Shown: in pieces, positions 45,368-53,653 of the stretch
How positions within the stretch are numbered: position 1 is the stretch's first letter
Layout of the letters: each line of letters opens with the position of its first letter
Assembly: GCA_947457075.1 (NCBI GenBank)
Contig: CANGUG010000001.1
Coordinates: 124,001 to 188,000 of the forward strand
Source of the DNA: Bacteroidota bacterium
GTDB lineage: Bacteria > Bacteroidota > Bacteroidia > Chitinophagales > Chitinophagaceae
Length of the DNA stretch: 64,000 nucleotides
Reading direction: 5' to 3'
Notes under the pieces: generated by a model
Seen by the model: the letters and a program-made list of their open reading frames with translations, nothing else
What the model was told of the DNA's origin: nothing
Databases searched by the model: none
Position numbers and translations under genes: made by a program

Positions 45368-46915
45368 GTGCAAGAAAAAGACGACAAACCAAAAAGGGGA
45401 CGCAAGCCTGTTGCTGCGCCCGCTCCTAAGTCCACCAAGTCCGAAAAAACAGCCCCAGCAAAAGAAGCAGCTCCCACAAGGGCCCGCAAACCAATTGCAA
45501 AAAAGGCAGGACCTATTGAAAGCGACAATCAAGGGCAAAGCATTGATGACAAAGCTTCAAAAATAGCAGCTCAATTATTTGGGGACGAAAGCGCCGCTAG
45601 CGCACCAGCACCTGCTGCACCCACTGAAGGTTCAGCTAACCCCACCGAGGGAACCGATCCACAAACAGGAATGCCCACTGGACAAAATGCTGGTCAGCCA
45701 AATGGTGATTTTCGTGGACAAAGAGGACCTGGACAGGGACAGCACCAAAATCAAAATAGACACCAGCAGCCGAAAAAAGAGCCTGCTTTTAATATAGAAT
45801 TTGATGGTGCCATCCCTTCGGAAGGCGTTTTAGAAATGATGCCTGATGGATATGGTTTTTTAAGAAGCTCGGACTATAATTATTTGTCTTCTCCCGATGA
45901 CGTATATGTTTCTCCTTCGCAAATAAAATTGTTTGGATTAAAAACAGGGGATACCGTTCAAGGTTCTGTTCGTCCTCCTAAAGAAGGTGAAAAATATTTT
46001 GCCTTAACAAAAGTAGATTTTGTCAATGGCAAGAAACCTGACGAAATTAGAGATCGTATTCCTTTTGATTATTTAACTCCTTTGTTCCCTTTTGAAAAAT
46101 TAAATTTATATACCAGCGCTAATAATTATAGCACACGTATCATGGATTTGTTTACACCAATTGGTAAAGGACAACGTGGATTGTTGGTAGCACAACCAAA
46201 AGTGGGTAAAACCATGTTGTTAAAAGAAGTGGCCAATGCGATTGCTGCCAACCATCCTGAATGTTATTTAATGGTGGTGTTGGTGGACGAGCGCCCCGAG
46301 GAGGTGACCGATGTAGAGCGTTCTGTAAAAGCAGAAGTGATTGCTTCTACTTTTGACGAGCCTGCAGAAAAACACGTGAAGGTTTCTACCATGGCTTTAC
46401 AAAAAGCAAAACGCTTGGTAGAGTGTGGTCATGATGTAGTTATTTTATTAGATTCTATCACGCGTTTAGCGCGTGCACATAATACAGTAGCGCCAAGTTC
46501 TGGTAAAGTGTTATCCGGTGGTGTGGAAGCAAATGCAATGCAAAAACCAAAACAATTTTTTGGAGCAGCGCGTAAAATTGAAAACGGTGGTTCATTAACC
46601 ATTATCGCTACAGCCCTTGTAGATACAGGCTCTAAGATGGACGAAGTTATTTTTGAAGAGTTCAAGGGAACGGGTAATATGGAATTAGTATTGGATCGTC
46701 GTTTAGCGAATAAGCGTATTTTCCCAGCCATAGATTTAACCGGATCAAGTACGCGTCGTGACGATTTATTATTATCTGCCGATGTGTTACAAAGAATGAA
46801 TATTTTACGTTTATTCTTAAATGACATGAACACCGACGAAGCAATGAACGAATTATTAAAACGCATGCGCGGTACTAAAGATAATGAAGAGTTTTTAGCG
46901 AGTATGAATCGTTAG
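45368..46915 (+). CDS. rho: Transcription termination factor Rho with long disordered N-terminus
   Basis: The protein has 515 residues. Residues 1-138 are low-complexity: first Ala/Pro/Lys-rich, then Gly/Gln/Asn-rich. The RNA-binding cold-shock domain follows (about 143-220), then the RecA-type motor with Walker A QPKVGKT (276-282), [13 protein letters not shown], and the [19 protein letters not shown] loop. It is a hexameric RNA-driven ATPase that ends transcription. The start is a GTG: a stop codon lies 18 bp upstream in frame and no ATG exists before the conserved part. The 218-bp leader holds a GGTCC/GGACC hairpin, possibly for autoregulation. Confidence 0.95.
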   Translation: MQEKDDKPKRGRKPVAAPAPKSTKSEKTAPAKEAAPTRARKPIAKKAGPIESDNQGQSIDDKASKIAAQLFGDESAASAPAPAAPTEGSANPTEGTDPQTGMPTGQNAGQPNGDFRGQRGPGQGQHQNQNRHQQPKKEPAFNIEFDGAIPSEGVLEMMPDGYGFLRSSDYNYLSSPDDVYVSPSQIKLFGLKTGDTVQGSVRPPKEGEKYFALTKVDFVNGKKPDEIRDRIPFDYLTPLFPFEKLNLYTSANNYSTRIMDLFTPIGKGQRGLLVAQPKVGKTMLLKEVANAIAANHPECYLMVVLVDERPEEVTDVERSVKAEVIASTFDEPAEKHVKVSTMALQKAKRLVECGHDVVILLDSITRLARAHNTVAPSSGKVLSGGVEANAMQKPKQFFGAARKIENGGSLTIIATALVDTGSKMDEVIFEEFKGTGNMELVLDRRLANKRIFPAIDLTGSSTRRDDLLLSADVLQRMNILRLFLNDMNTDEAMNELLKRMRGTKDNEEFLASMNR

Positions 46916-47000
46916 GAACCATTAAATATTAGGTAAAGAGTAAACCTAAATCAATACCACCCATAAACGGTAGCATTGAAAAAATCATTAGAGGAAAAAT

Positions 47001-47036
47001 AAAAAGGCGCTATATAAAAATATAGCGCCTTTTTTT
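47001..47036. terminator. Bidirectional terminator between rho and nadD
   Basis: GGCGCTATAT and ATATAGCGCC form a ten-base-pair stem with a four-base loop, flanked by A and T runs. It serves the convergent rho and nadD genes. Confidence 0.88.
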
Positions 47037-47042
47037 GCGGAT

Positions 47043-47615
47043 CTATTCCTTGAAATAATTATTGTTTTCAATTTCTGCACGCACTTTATCGGGCACTAAA
47101 TAACGTATAGTGATTCCTTCTTTGCGATTGTTGCGAATAAGTGTTGCAGACAATTCCAACATAGGGGCTTCTAAATAATTTACCTTGGCGCCATAAGTTT
47201 CTGTGATTTTAAATCCTGGTCTTCGATACACAATGAAACTATAGTTTTTGATAAGCGTTTCGAAATTTTTCCACTTAGGTAAATTTTGAAAACTATCTCC
47301 GCCCATAATCACAGAAAATTCATGCTGCGGATATTGTTCCGTTAAATAGGTAAGTGTGTCAATGGTATAAGATGGTTTCGGTAATTTAAATTCAATATCA
47401 GAAACACGTAATTGCGGATCGTCTTCAATGGCAATATTAGCCAGATGTAATCGATCGTATTCATTTAATAAAGTTCCTTGTGCTTTGTGTGGATTTTGAG
47501 GGGAAACCACCAACCACACCTGTTTAAGGTCCGAATGATTGGCAATATAACTTGCTACCATTAAGTGCCCATTATGGATGGGATTAAAGCTACCAAAAAA
47601 CAAGCCTATTTTCAT
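47043..47615 (-). CDS. nadD: Nicotinate-nucleotide adenylyltransferase
   Basis: The protein has 190 residues, the usual NadD length. The nucleotidyltransferase motif is GSFNPIHNGHLMVA (8-21). Other family features are the substrate-binding QNPHK region (about 50), VIMGGDSFQNLPKWKN, and the C-terminal ELSATLIRN, corresponding to the ISxTxIR motif. It converts nicotinate mononucleotide and ATP to deamido-NAD in NAD synthesis. FeoA lies 35 bp upstream and may share its transcript. Confidence 0.94.
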   Translation of the reverse strand: MKIGLFFGSFNPIHNGHLMVASYIANHSDLKQVWLVVSPQNPHKAQGTLLNEYDRLHLANIAIEDDPQLRVSDIEFKLPKPSYTIDTLTYLTEQYPQHEFSVIMGGDSFQNLPKWKNFETLIKNYSFIVYRRPGFKITETYGAKVNYLEAPMLELSATLIRNNRKEGITIRYLVPDKVRAEIENNNYFKE

Positions 47616-47650
47616 AATAATTTATTGATTATCAGCAACTTACGTTATTT

Positions 47651-47872
47651 TTATTGCGTAATGAGTATGCTTTTGGCCTCGTCCATTCTTAGGCTTAATT
47701 GATACCCAGCCACCGTAATACTAATTGGATCTCCTAGTGGTGCAATTTGTTCAACAGTAATCAACTCACCTGGAATACAACCCATCTCCATTAATTTTAA
47801 AAATATTTCATCATTTTCAAAAGAATGAATAGTGCCCGACTCACCAATTTGTAGCTCTGATAATTTCTTCAT
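47651..47872 (-). CDS. FeoA-domain protein
   Basis: The protein has 73 residues and is made up of one FeoA (SH3-like) domain: LSELQIGESGTIHSF, LMEMGCIPGELITV and GDPISITVAGYQLSLR. The domain usually assists the ferrous-iron transporter FeoB. No feoB gene is next to it here: downstream is nadD. It may act with a FeoB encoded elsewhere or be a stand-alone regulator. Confidence 0.85.
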   Translation of the reverse strand: MKKLSELQIGESGTIHSFENDEIFLKLMEMGCIPGELITVEQIAPLGDPISITVAGYQLSLRMDEAKSILITQ

Positions 47873-47974
47873 AATTGATTACAAATATAGTTTCATTTCT
47901 ATGATAAATACTTACGAGATTTGGAGCAATAATTTTGTACTTTTTTCGTATAAATATTTGAAAGACATTCAACT

Positions 47975-48412
47975 ATGAGCAGGAGCATCTACTTTAATAA
48001 GGCTGACAAATCCATTACCCTGGGTAATCGCGTTGCGCTGAAGAGCTTCATTGAAAAACAAATCAAAAAAGAGGGGCTTTCAATTGAATGCCTTCAATAT
48101 GTTTTTTGTTCGGATAAATACCTATTAGGTATTAATAAGCAGTTTTTAAACCACGATTACTATACGGATATCATCAGTTTTGACCTCTCGGAAACCAGGG
48201 GTCAATTAATTGGTGACATTTATATAAGCGTAGATCGAGTAAAAGAGAATGCAAAAACAATGAAGACTACCCAGGGAAATGAGTTGTTAAGGGTGATTTT
48301 CCATGGTGCTTTGCATTTTTGTGGCTACAAGGACAAGAAACCGGGGGATGCCAAATTAATGAGGTCCATGGAAGACAAGTGGCTGAAGGCGTATTTGAAA
48401 TTGAATGGATAA
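47975..48412 (+). CDS. ybeY: Endoribonuclease YbeY
   Basis: The protein has 145 residues. It matures 16S rRNA and takes part in ribosome quality control. The metal-binding block is HGALHFCGYKDKKPGD: His110 and His114 match the canonical HGxLHLxGYDH motif, but the third His is replaced by Lys/Asp (Asp120 could take its place). DYYTDIISFDL and GDIYIS are also conserved. The altered third ligand is, as far as I recall, common in Bacteroidota YbeY. The intergenic gap after it holds the parS-like sites. Confidence 0.9.
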   Translation: MSRSIYFNKADKSITLGNRVALKSFIEKQIKKEGLSIECLQYVFCSDKYLLGINKQFLNHDYYTDIISFDLSETRGQLIGDIYISVDRVKENAKTMKTTQGNELLRVIFHGALHFCGYKDKKPGDAKLMRSMEDKWLKAYLKLNG

Positions 48413-48480
48413 TTGTTCGTTTTAAACAATGTTCCACAAGAAGAAGCTTCGCTTCTGATGAAAGCGGAAGATTCAATAAA

Positions 48481-48496
48481 CGTTCCACGTGGAACG
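48481..48496. other. parS-like site 1
   Basis: CGTTCCACGTGGAACG agrees with the ParB-binding consensus tGTTnCACGTGnAACa in all 14 central bases. It is inside a longer near-perfect inverted repeat, 48472-48506. It could instead form a terminator-like stem after ybeY. Confidence 0.6.
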
Positions 48497-48600
48497 TTTT
48501 ATTGAACGAAGTAACTAGTGATTAAAATATTTACTATTTAAGAAAGTGTTCCATGAGAACTCGCGCAGCGAGTGATAAAAATAAATACTAAATATTAAAA

Positions 48601-48616
48601 CGTTCCACGTGGAACG
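48601..48616. other. parS-like site 2
   Basis: The same 16 bases as site 1, here within a perfect 34-bp palindrome (48592-48625). It lies just upstream of the mnmG -7 element, so a protein bound here could affect mnmG transcription. Confidence 0.6.
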
Positions 48617-48637
48617 TTTTAATATAAAATACCATCT

Positions 48638-48645
48638 TATCTTTG
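48638..48645 (+). promoter_or_regulatory. -7 promoter element of mnmG
   Basis: TATCTTTG matches TAnnTTTG and ends only 7 bp before the mnmG ATG. Transcription would start at or right next to the start codon, giving a leaderless or nearly leaderless mRNA. No good -33 TTG is seen at 20-bp spacing; that region is the parS-like palindrome. Confidence 0.5.
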
Positions 48646-48652
48646 CAACCTT

Positions 48653-50521
48653 ATGTTTCCAAAATACAATGTAATCGTAGTAGGGGCCGGTCATGCCGGA
48701 TGTGAGGCAGCAGCGGCGGCGGCCAATATGGGTAGCAAGGTTTTGCTTGTAACCATGAATATGCAGACCATTGCTCAAATGAGTTGTAATCCAGCCATGG
48801 GTGGAATTGCCAAGGGCCAAATTATAAGAGAGATTGATGCACTAGGCGGCTACAGCGGAATTGTCTCCGATCTAAGTACCATTCAATTTAGAATGTTGAA
48901 TAAAAGCAAGGGGCCGGCCATGTGGAGCCCAAGGACCCAAAACGATAGGCATTTATTTGCTTCCAAGTGGAGAGAACTATTAGAACAAACCCCCAATGTA
49001 GATTTTTACCAAGATTCCGTAAATGAATTAATCATTAAAAATGGTAAGGCTTCTGGTGTAAAAACAAGTCTAGGCCATTTAATTGAAGCCGATGCGGTGG
49101 TCATTACAAGTGGTACATTTTTAAATGGTATCATACATATTGGGGAAAAGCAAATTGGAGGGGGGCGTGTTGCAGAAAAAGCAGCAACAGGCATAACCGA
49201 ACAATTGGTTTCCTTTGGAATGGAATCAGATAGACTGAAAACCGGAACCCCGCCAAGGGTGGATGGTCGAAGTTTAGATTATAGCAAAATGGAAGAGCAA
49301 AAAGGAGACGAGGAAGTGGTGGGTTTTTCTTATTTGAATACACCAAAGGTTAAACCCGAAAATCAACGCTCCTGCTGGATTACCTATACCGATACGATCG
49401 TGCATGATATTTTAAAAACAGGTTTTGATCGTAGCCCTATGTACGCTGGCCGAATTGAGGGGGTGGGTCCAAGGTATTGTCCAAGTATTGAAGACAAAAT
49501 AAATAGATTCGCAGAAAGAGAAAGACATCAGCTATTTGTAGAACCAGAGGGATGGAATACCGTTGAAATATATGTAAACGGATTTAGTACCAGCTTACCA
49601 GAAGAGGTTCAGTACGAAGCCCTTCGTAAGGTTCCTGGCTTTGAGCATGCGCGCATGTTCCGCCCCGGTTATGCCATTGAATATGATTTTTTTCAACCTA
49701 CCCAATTAAAATATACACTCGAAACCAAGGCCATTGAAAACCTTTATTTCGCAGGACAAATAAATGGTACCACAGGATATGAGGAAGCCGCTTGCCAAGG
49801 AATTATGGCTGGCATAAATGCACACTTAAAAATAACAGATCAAGCACCGTTTATTTTACACCGAAGTGATGCCTATATTGGCGTATTGATTGATGACCTT
49901 ATTGGAAAAGGAACCAACGAGCCTTATAGAATGTTTACTTCAAGGGCTGAATTTAGAACACTCCTAAGACAGGATAATGCTGATATACGCTTAACAGAAA
50001 TGAGTTACAAATTGGGTTTAGCAAAGGAGGAAAGAATGAAGCGTGTTGATTTTAAAAACAAAGAAGTGGCTGAGATTAAAAATATATTAAATACACAAGC
50101 GATAGAGCCAACCGAAATAAACGAATTTCTACAAAGTATTGATTCTGCCGCTTTGAATGAAAAACAAAAAGCGTCGAAATTGGTGCTGAGACCGAATATT
50201 AGCCTTTCTCAAATTATTCAACACTCCATTCCTTTAAAAGAAAAATTAGCAGACAAGGAAACAGAATGTTTGGAACAAGCCGAGATTCAAGTTAAATACG
50301 AGCGGTATATTGAAAAGGAAAAAGAAATTGTAGATCGTATGGCCTCTCTTGAAAATTTAATCATTCCCGAAAACTTTGATTACGATAAAGTAGCGGCGCT
50401 TTCCATTGAAGCACTACAAAAATTTAAGAAAGTACGCCCAGTAACCATTGGTCAAGCAAGTAGAATAAGTGGCGTGAACCCTAGTGACGTACAAATTTTA
50501 ATGGTTTACATGGGCAGGTAA
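48653..50521 (+). CDS. mnmG: tRNA uridine-5-carboxymethylaminomethyl modification enzyme MnmG (GidA)
   Basis: The protein has 622 residues, the usual length. The FAD-binding motif is VVGAGHAGCEAA (9-20). Other conserved blocks are MSCNPAMGGIAKGQIIREIDALGG, SRAEFRTLLRQDNAD and the C-terminal GQASRISGVNPSDV-like domain that contacts MnmE. With MnmE it modifies U34 of certain tRNAs. Genes of this family often lie near the replication origin or beside parAB; here parA/parB are not in the window but parS-like sites are upstream. Confidence 0.96.
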   Translation: MFPKYNVIVVGAGHAGCEAAAAAANMGSKVLLVTMNMQTIAQMSCNPAMGGIAKGQIIREIDALGGYSGIVSDLSTIQFRMLNKSKGPAMWSPRTQNDRHLFASKWRELLEQTPNVDFYQDSVNELIIKNGKASGVKTSLGHLIEADAVVITSGTFLNGIIHIGEKQIGGGRVAEKAATGITEQLVSFGMESDRLKTGTPPRVDGRSLDYSKMEEQKGDEEVVGFSYLNTPKVKPENQRSCWITYTDTIVHDILKTGFDRSPMYAGRIEGVGPRYCPSIEDKINRFAERERHQLFVEPEGWNTVEIYVNGFSTSLPEEVQYEALRKVPGFEHARMFRPGYAIEYDFFQPTQLKYTLETKAIENLYFAGQINGTTGYEEAACQGIMAGINAHLKITDQAPFILHRSDAYIGVLIDDLIGKGTNEPYRMFTSRAEFRTLLRQDNADIRLTEMSYKLGLAKEERMKRVDFKNKEVAEIKNILNTQAIEPTEINEFLQSIDSAALNEKQKASKLVLRPNISLSQIIQHSIPLKEKLADKETECLEQAEIQVKYERYIEKEKEIVDRMASLENLIIPENFDYDKVAALSIEALQKFKKVRPVTIGQASRISGVNPSDVQILMVYMGR

Positions 50522-50626
50522 CCATTTATCAAAAAATTAATACATCCCCTCCGTTGAATCGTTGTTTTTAGTAGCTTTAGAAAGACGTATCGTCTTTATT
50601 TTTTACTAAAACAAAATCAACCGCGT

Positions 50627-53600
50627 ATGAGGAGGATTATTTTATCACTTCTTTTGCTAGTTATTGGAACAGCTGCTATCGCGCAGGAAACTTTTCCAAT
50701 AAATGGTGTTAGAGATGTGAGAACCGGTGTGTATGCATTCACCAATGCCACCATTGTTCAAAACGAAAAAACAACCATTGAAAAAGGAACCCTTGTTATT
50801 AAACAAGGAAAAATAGTTGCGGTAGGCGCAGCGGTTGAAATTCCAAAAGAAGCAATTGTTGTAGATTGTAGTGGTAAGTTTATCTACCCTAGTTTTATCG
50901 ATCCATTAACGGACTATGGTGCGAATACACCCAAGCGTGCTGCTACTGGATTTAACTTTGGTGCACCAACACAATTTTTATCAAATAAGGCGGGCGCTTA
51001 TAACTGGAACCAAGCAATTAAACCAGAAGTAAATGCAGTAGAGTCTTTTAGCATTGACGAAACAGCTGCAGCAGGATTTAGAAATAATGGGTACGGTGTG
51101 GTATTTACGCATGTAAAAGATGGTATCGCAAGAGGAACAGGTGCGGTAGTTACACTAGCCGGCACAAACGAAAATAAAGCCGTTTTAAAAACAAAAGCAG
51201 CACAAGTATTTTCGTTTGATAAAGGAATATCAACACAATCTTATCCAAGTAGTTTAATGGGTAGCATTGCTTTATTGCGACAAACTTATTTAGATGCTAA
51301 ATGGTATGCCAATAAGCCTGCTACCGAGGGGGTTAACCTTTCATTAGATGCTTTTAATGCCAATGCATCCTTGCCACAAATTTTTGTGGCCGACGACAAG
51401 TGGTCAACTTTAAGAGCTGATCGTATCGCTAAAGAATTTGGCACACAATATATTATTAGAGGGGGCGACAATGGCTACCAAAGAATTGACGAATTAGCAA
51501 AAACAAAAGCTTCTTATATATTAGGTATCGACTTCCCAGCAGCCTTGGATGTAGAAGATGCCAATGATGCAAGATTTTTAGCTTTATCTGAAATGAAACA
51601 TTGGGAATTAGCGCCAACCAACCCGGCTGCATTTGAAAAAGCAGGTATCAATTTTAGTATCAGCGCTTCAGAGATGAGAGATGGTAAACAATTTTTAACC
51701 AACCTTAGAAAAGCGGTTCAATATGGTTTATCAGAATCAAAAGCATTAGAGGCTTTGACTAAAACACCTGCACAACAAATTGGTGTATATGACCAAGTGG
51801 GTTCTTTGGAGTCTGGCAAATTAGCCAACTTCTTAATTACAACTGAATCTCTATTTAACAACAACGCTAAAATTATTGAAAACTGGATTCAAGGAAATAA
51901 ATATGATGTAAATACTGCAGAGTGGAACAACTATGCCGGTAAATACAAATTAACCATCAACAACGATGGAACAAAAACAGATTATACCGTTGAACTTAAA
52001 AAAGATTTGTCGGCAAATATTATTGCTGGAGATACCCTAGCGGGGAAAGTGAGTGTAAGCGAGTCTTTGGTGAAAATTAGTTTTCCTGAAAGAAAGGGCC
52101 GTGGGGCTGAAAGCATTCGTTTAAGTGGTGTAATCGCCGATGGAAGCATGAACGGATTTGGTACAGACGCAAAAGGAGCAAATATAACTTGGTCTGCTAG
52201 CTTGGTTACCCCGGCTACAGCAGCTACAGCAGAAAAGAAAACAACCGAACCCATTAAATTAATTTCAAAAGTTACCTATCCTTTTGTTGGATTGGGGAAC
52301 GAAGCCATACCACAACAGGAAACCATTTTAATTAAAAATACTACCGTGTGGACCAACGAAAAAGAAGGGAACCTGGCAAATACAGATGTCTTGTTAAAAG
52401 GAGGTAAGATTGCAAAAATTGGAAAAGGTTTAACGGAAGCAAGCGCAAGAGTAATTGATGGTACGGGTAAATATTTGAGCGCAGGTATTATTGATGAGCA
52501 CTCTCATATTGCAGCACTTTCTATTAACGAAGGCGCCGAGTCTGTTACAGCCGAAGTGCGCGTGGGTGACAACATGAATCCAGAGGACATTAATATATAT
52601 CGTCAGCTAAGTGGTGGTGTTACTTCTTCTCATATTTTACATGGTAGTGCCAATACCGTAGGAGGACAAACTCAATTAATTAAATTAAGATGGGGTACCA
52701 CCGATGAGGGATTGAAATTTGCGGGAGCAGATCCTTTTATCAAGTTTGCATTGGGTGAAAATGTAAAGCGCACCACTTCCACGAATAACAATCGTTTTCC
52801 AGATACCAGAATGGGTGTGGAAGAAGTGTTGACTGACGCCTTTGATAGAGCGGTAGATTATCAAAAGGCAATGAAAGCAAATCCTACTACTACCAGAAGA
52901 GATTTGGAGTTGGAGGCTTTAACCGAAATCATGAATAAAAAACGTTTTATCACTTGTCACTCATATGTTCAAACTGAAATCACTTATGCAATGCGCGTGA
53001 TTGAAAAATTCAAAGCACAGGGTTATGATTTCAACGTGAACACCTTCACGCATATTTTAGATGGTTACAAAGTGGCAGATAAAATGAAAGCACACGGATC
53101 TAGTGCAGCCACTTTCTCTGACTGGTTTGCTTATAAAACCGAAGTAACAGACGCTATTGCATATAATGCAGCAATCATGCACAATGTGGGTGTAAATACC
53201 GTGATTAATTCTGATGATGCAGAAATGGCGCGCCGTTTGAATCAAGAAGCAGGAAAGGCGGTTAAATATGGTGGCGTACCCGAAGAGGAGGCTTTTAAAA
53301 TGGTGACTTTAAATCCAGCAAAAGCACTTCATGTAGATCATAAGGTTGGAAGTATTAAAGTGGGTAAGGATGCGGATGTGGTTTTATGGAGCGATATTCC
53401 TTTAAGCATTTATGCAAAAGCCTTATACACTATTGTAGATGGTACAGTTTATTTTGATCGTGAAAAAGATGCTGAAAAAAGTAAGCAAATAAAGGCAGAA
53501 CGGACCAAATTGATTCAAAAAATGCTTGGTGAAAAAAGAGCAGGCATGCCAACAAGACCCGCGATGCCAACAACACAAATTTTATTAGAGTGTGGAGACC

Positions 53601-53650
53601 ATGATCATATGGAAGGGCTTAACACAATTTACGAAACTCAAAAAAACTAA
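50627..53650 (+). CDS. Secreted double-domain amidohydrolase
   Basis: The protein has 1007 residues: signal peptide (ending AIAQ, about 19), then two amidohydrolase-like units. The first (about 25-420) has lost the metal-binding HxH: the position reads YPSFIDPLTDYG. The second (about 565-980) keeps it as DEHSHI (His625, His627), with the later ligands in ITCHSY, FTHIL and NSDDAEMARR. It resembles the imidazolonepropionase-like amidohydrolases of Bacteroidota, probably periplasmic peptidases or cyclic amide hydrolases. Only the second unit is likely catalytic. The next gene is a related single-domain protein, 3 bp away. Confidence 0.88.
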   Translation: MRRIILSLLLLVIGTAAIAQETFPINGVRDVRTGVYAFTNATIVQNEKTTIEKGTLVIKQGKIVAVGAAVEIPKEAIVVDCSGKFIYPSFIDPLTDYGANTPKRAATGFNFGAPTQFLSNKAGAYNWNQAIKPEVNAVESFSIDETAAAGFRNNGYGVVFTHVKDGIARGTGAVVTLAGTNENKAVLKTKAAQVFSFDKGISTQSYPSSLMGSIALLRQTYLDAKWYANKPATEGVNLSLDAFNANASLPQIFVADDKWSTLRADRIAKEFGTQYIIRGGDNGYQRIDELAKTKASYILGIDFPAALDVEDANDARFLALSEMKHWELAPTNPAAFEKAGINFSISASEMRDGKQFLTNLRKAVQYGLSESKALEALTKTPAQQIGVYDQVGSLESGKLANFLITTESLFNNNAKIIENWIQGNKYDVNTAEWNNYAGKYKLTINNDGTKTDYTVELKKDLSANIIAGDTLAGKVSVSESLVKISFPERKGRGAESIRLSGVIADGSMNGFGTDAKGANITWSASLVTPATAATAEKKTTEPIKLISKVTYPFVGLGNEAIPQQETILIKNTTVWTNEKEGNLANTDVLLKGGKIAKIGKGLTEASARVIDGTGKYLSAGIIDEHSHIAALSINEGAESVTAEVRVGDNMNPEDINIYRQLSGGVTSSHILHGSANTVGGQTQLIKLRWGTTDEGLKFAGADPFIKFALGENVKRTTSTNNNRFPDTRMGVEEVLTDAFDRAVDYQKAMKANPTTTRRDLELEALTEIMNKKRFITCHSYVQTEITYAMRVIEKFKAQGYDFNVNTFTHILDGYKVADKMKAHGSSAATFSDWFAYKTEVTDAIAYNAAIMHNVGVNTVINSDDAEMARRLNQEAGKAVKYGGVPEEEAFKMVTLNPAKALHVDHKVGSIKVGKDADVVLWSDIPLSIYAKALYTIVDGTVYFDREKDAEKSKQIKAERTKLIQKMLGEKRAGMPTRPAMPTTQILLECGDHDHMEGLNTIYETQKN

Positions 53651-53653
53651 ACC

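Larger units (their letters stand above)
48430..48625. repeat. Cluster of spaced dyads between ybeY and mnmG
   Basis: Four GTTCCA-containing elements start at 48430, 48481, 48547 and 48601, spaced 51-66 bp apart. The second and fourth are perfect palindromes; the first and third are degenerate (TGTTCCACAAGAAG and TGTTCCATGAGAAC). Short hairpins, AGAAGC/GCTTCT and ACTCGC/GCGAGT, lie between. The layout looks like a protein-binding array. Confidence 0.5.

Noticed and set aside
46429..46866. Open frame of 145 codons on the minus strand
   Set aside because: It is antisense to the conserved motor domain of rho and has no recognisable signature.
48472..48506. The first palindrome as an ordinary rho-independent terminator of ybeY
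   Set aside because: Not excluded, but the stem has no loop, its core is CACGTG, and the identical copy 120 bp later lies before a promoter rather than after a gene, so parS is preferred.
48515..48820. 101-codon open frame on the minus strand across the ybeY-mnmG gap
   Set aside because: It covers the palindromes and the mnmG start and shows no protein-like pattern.
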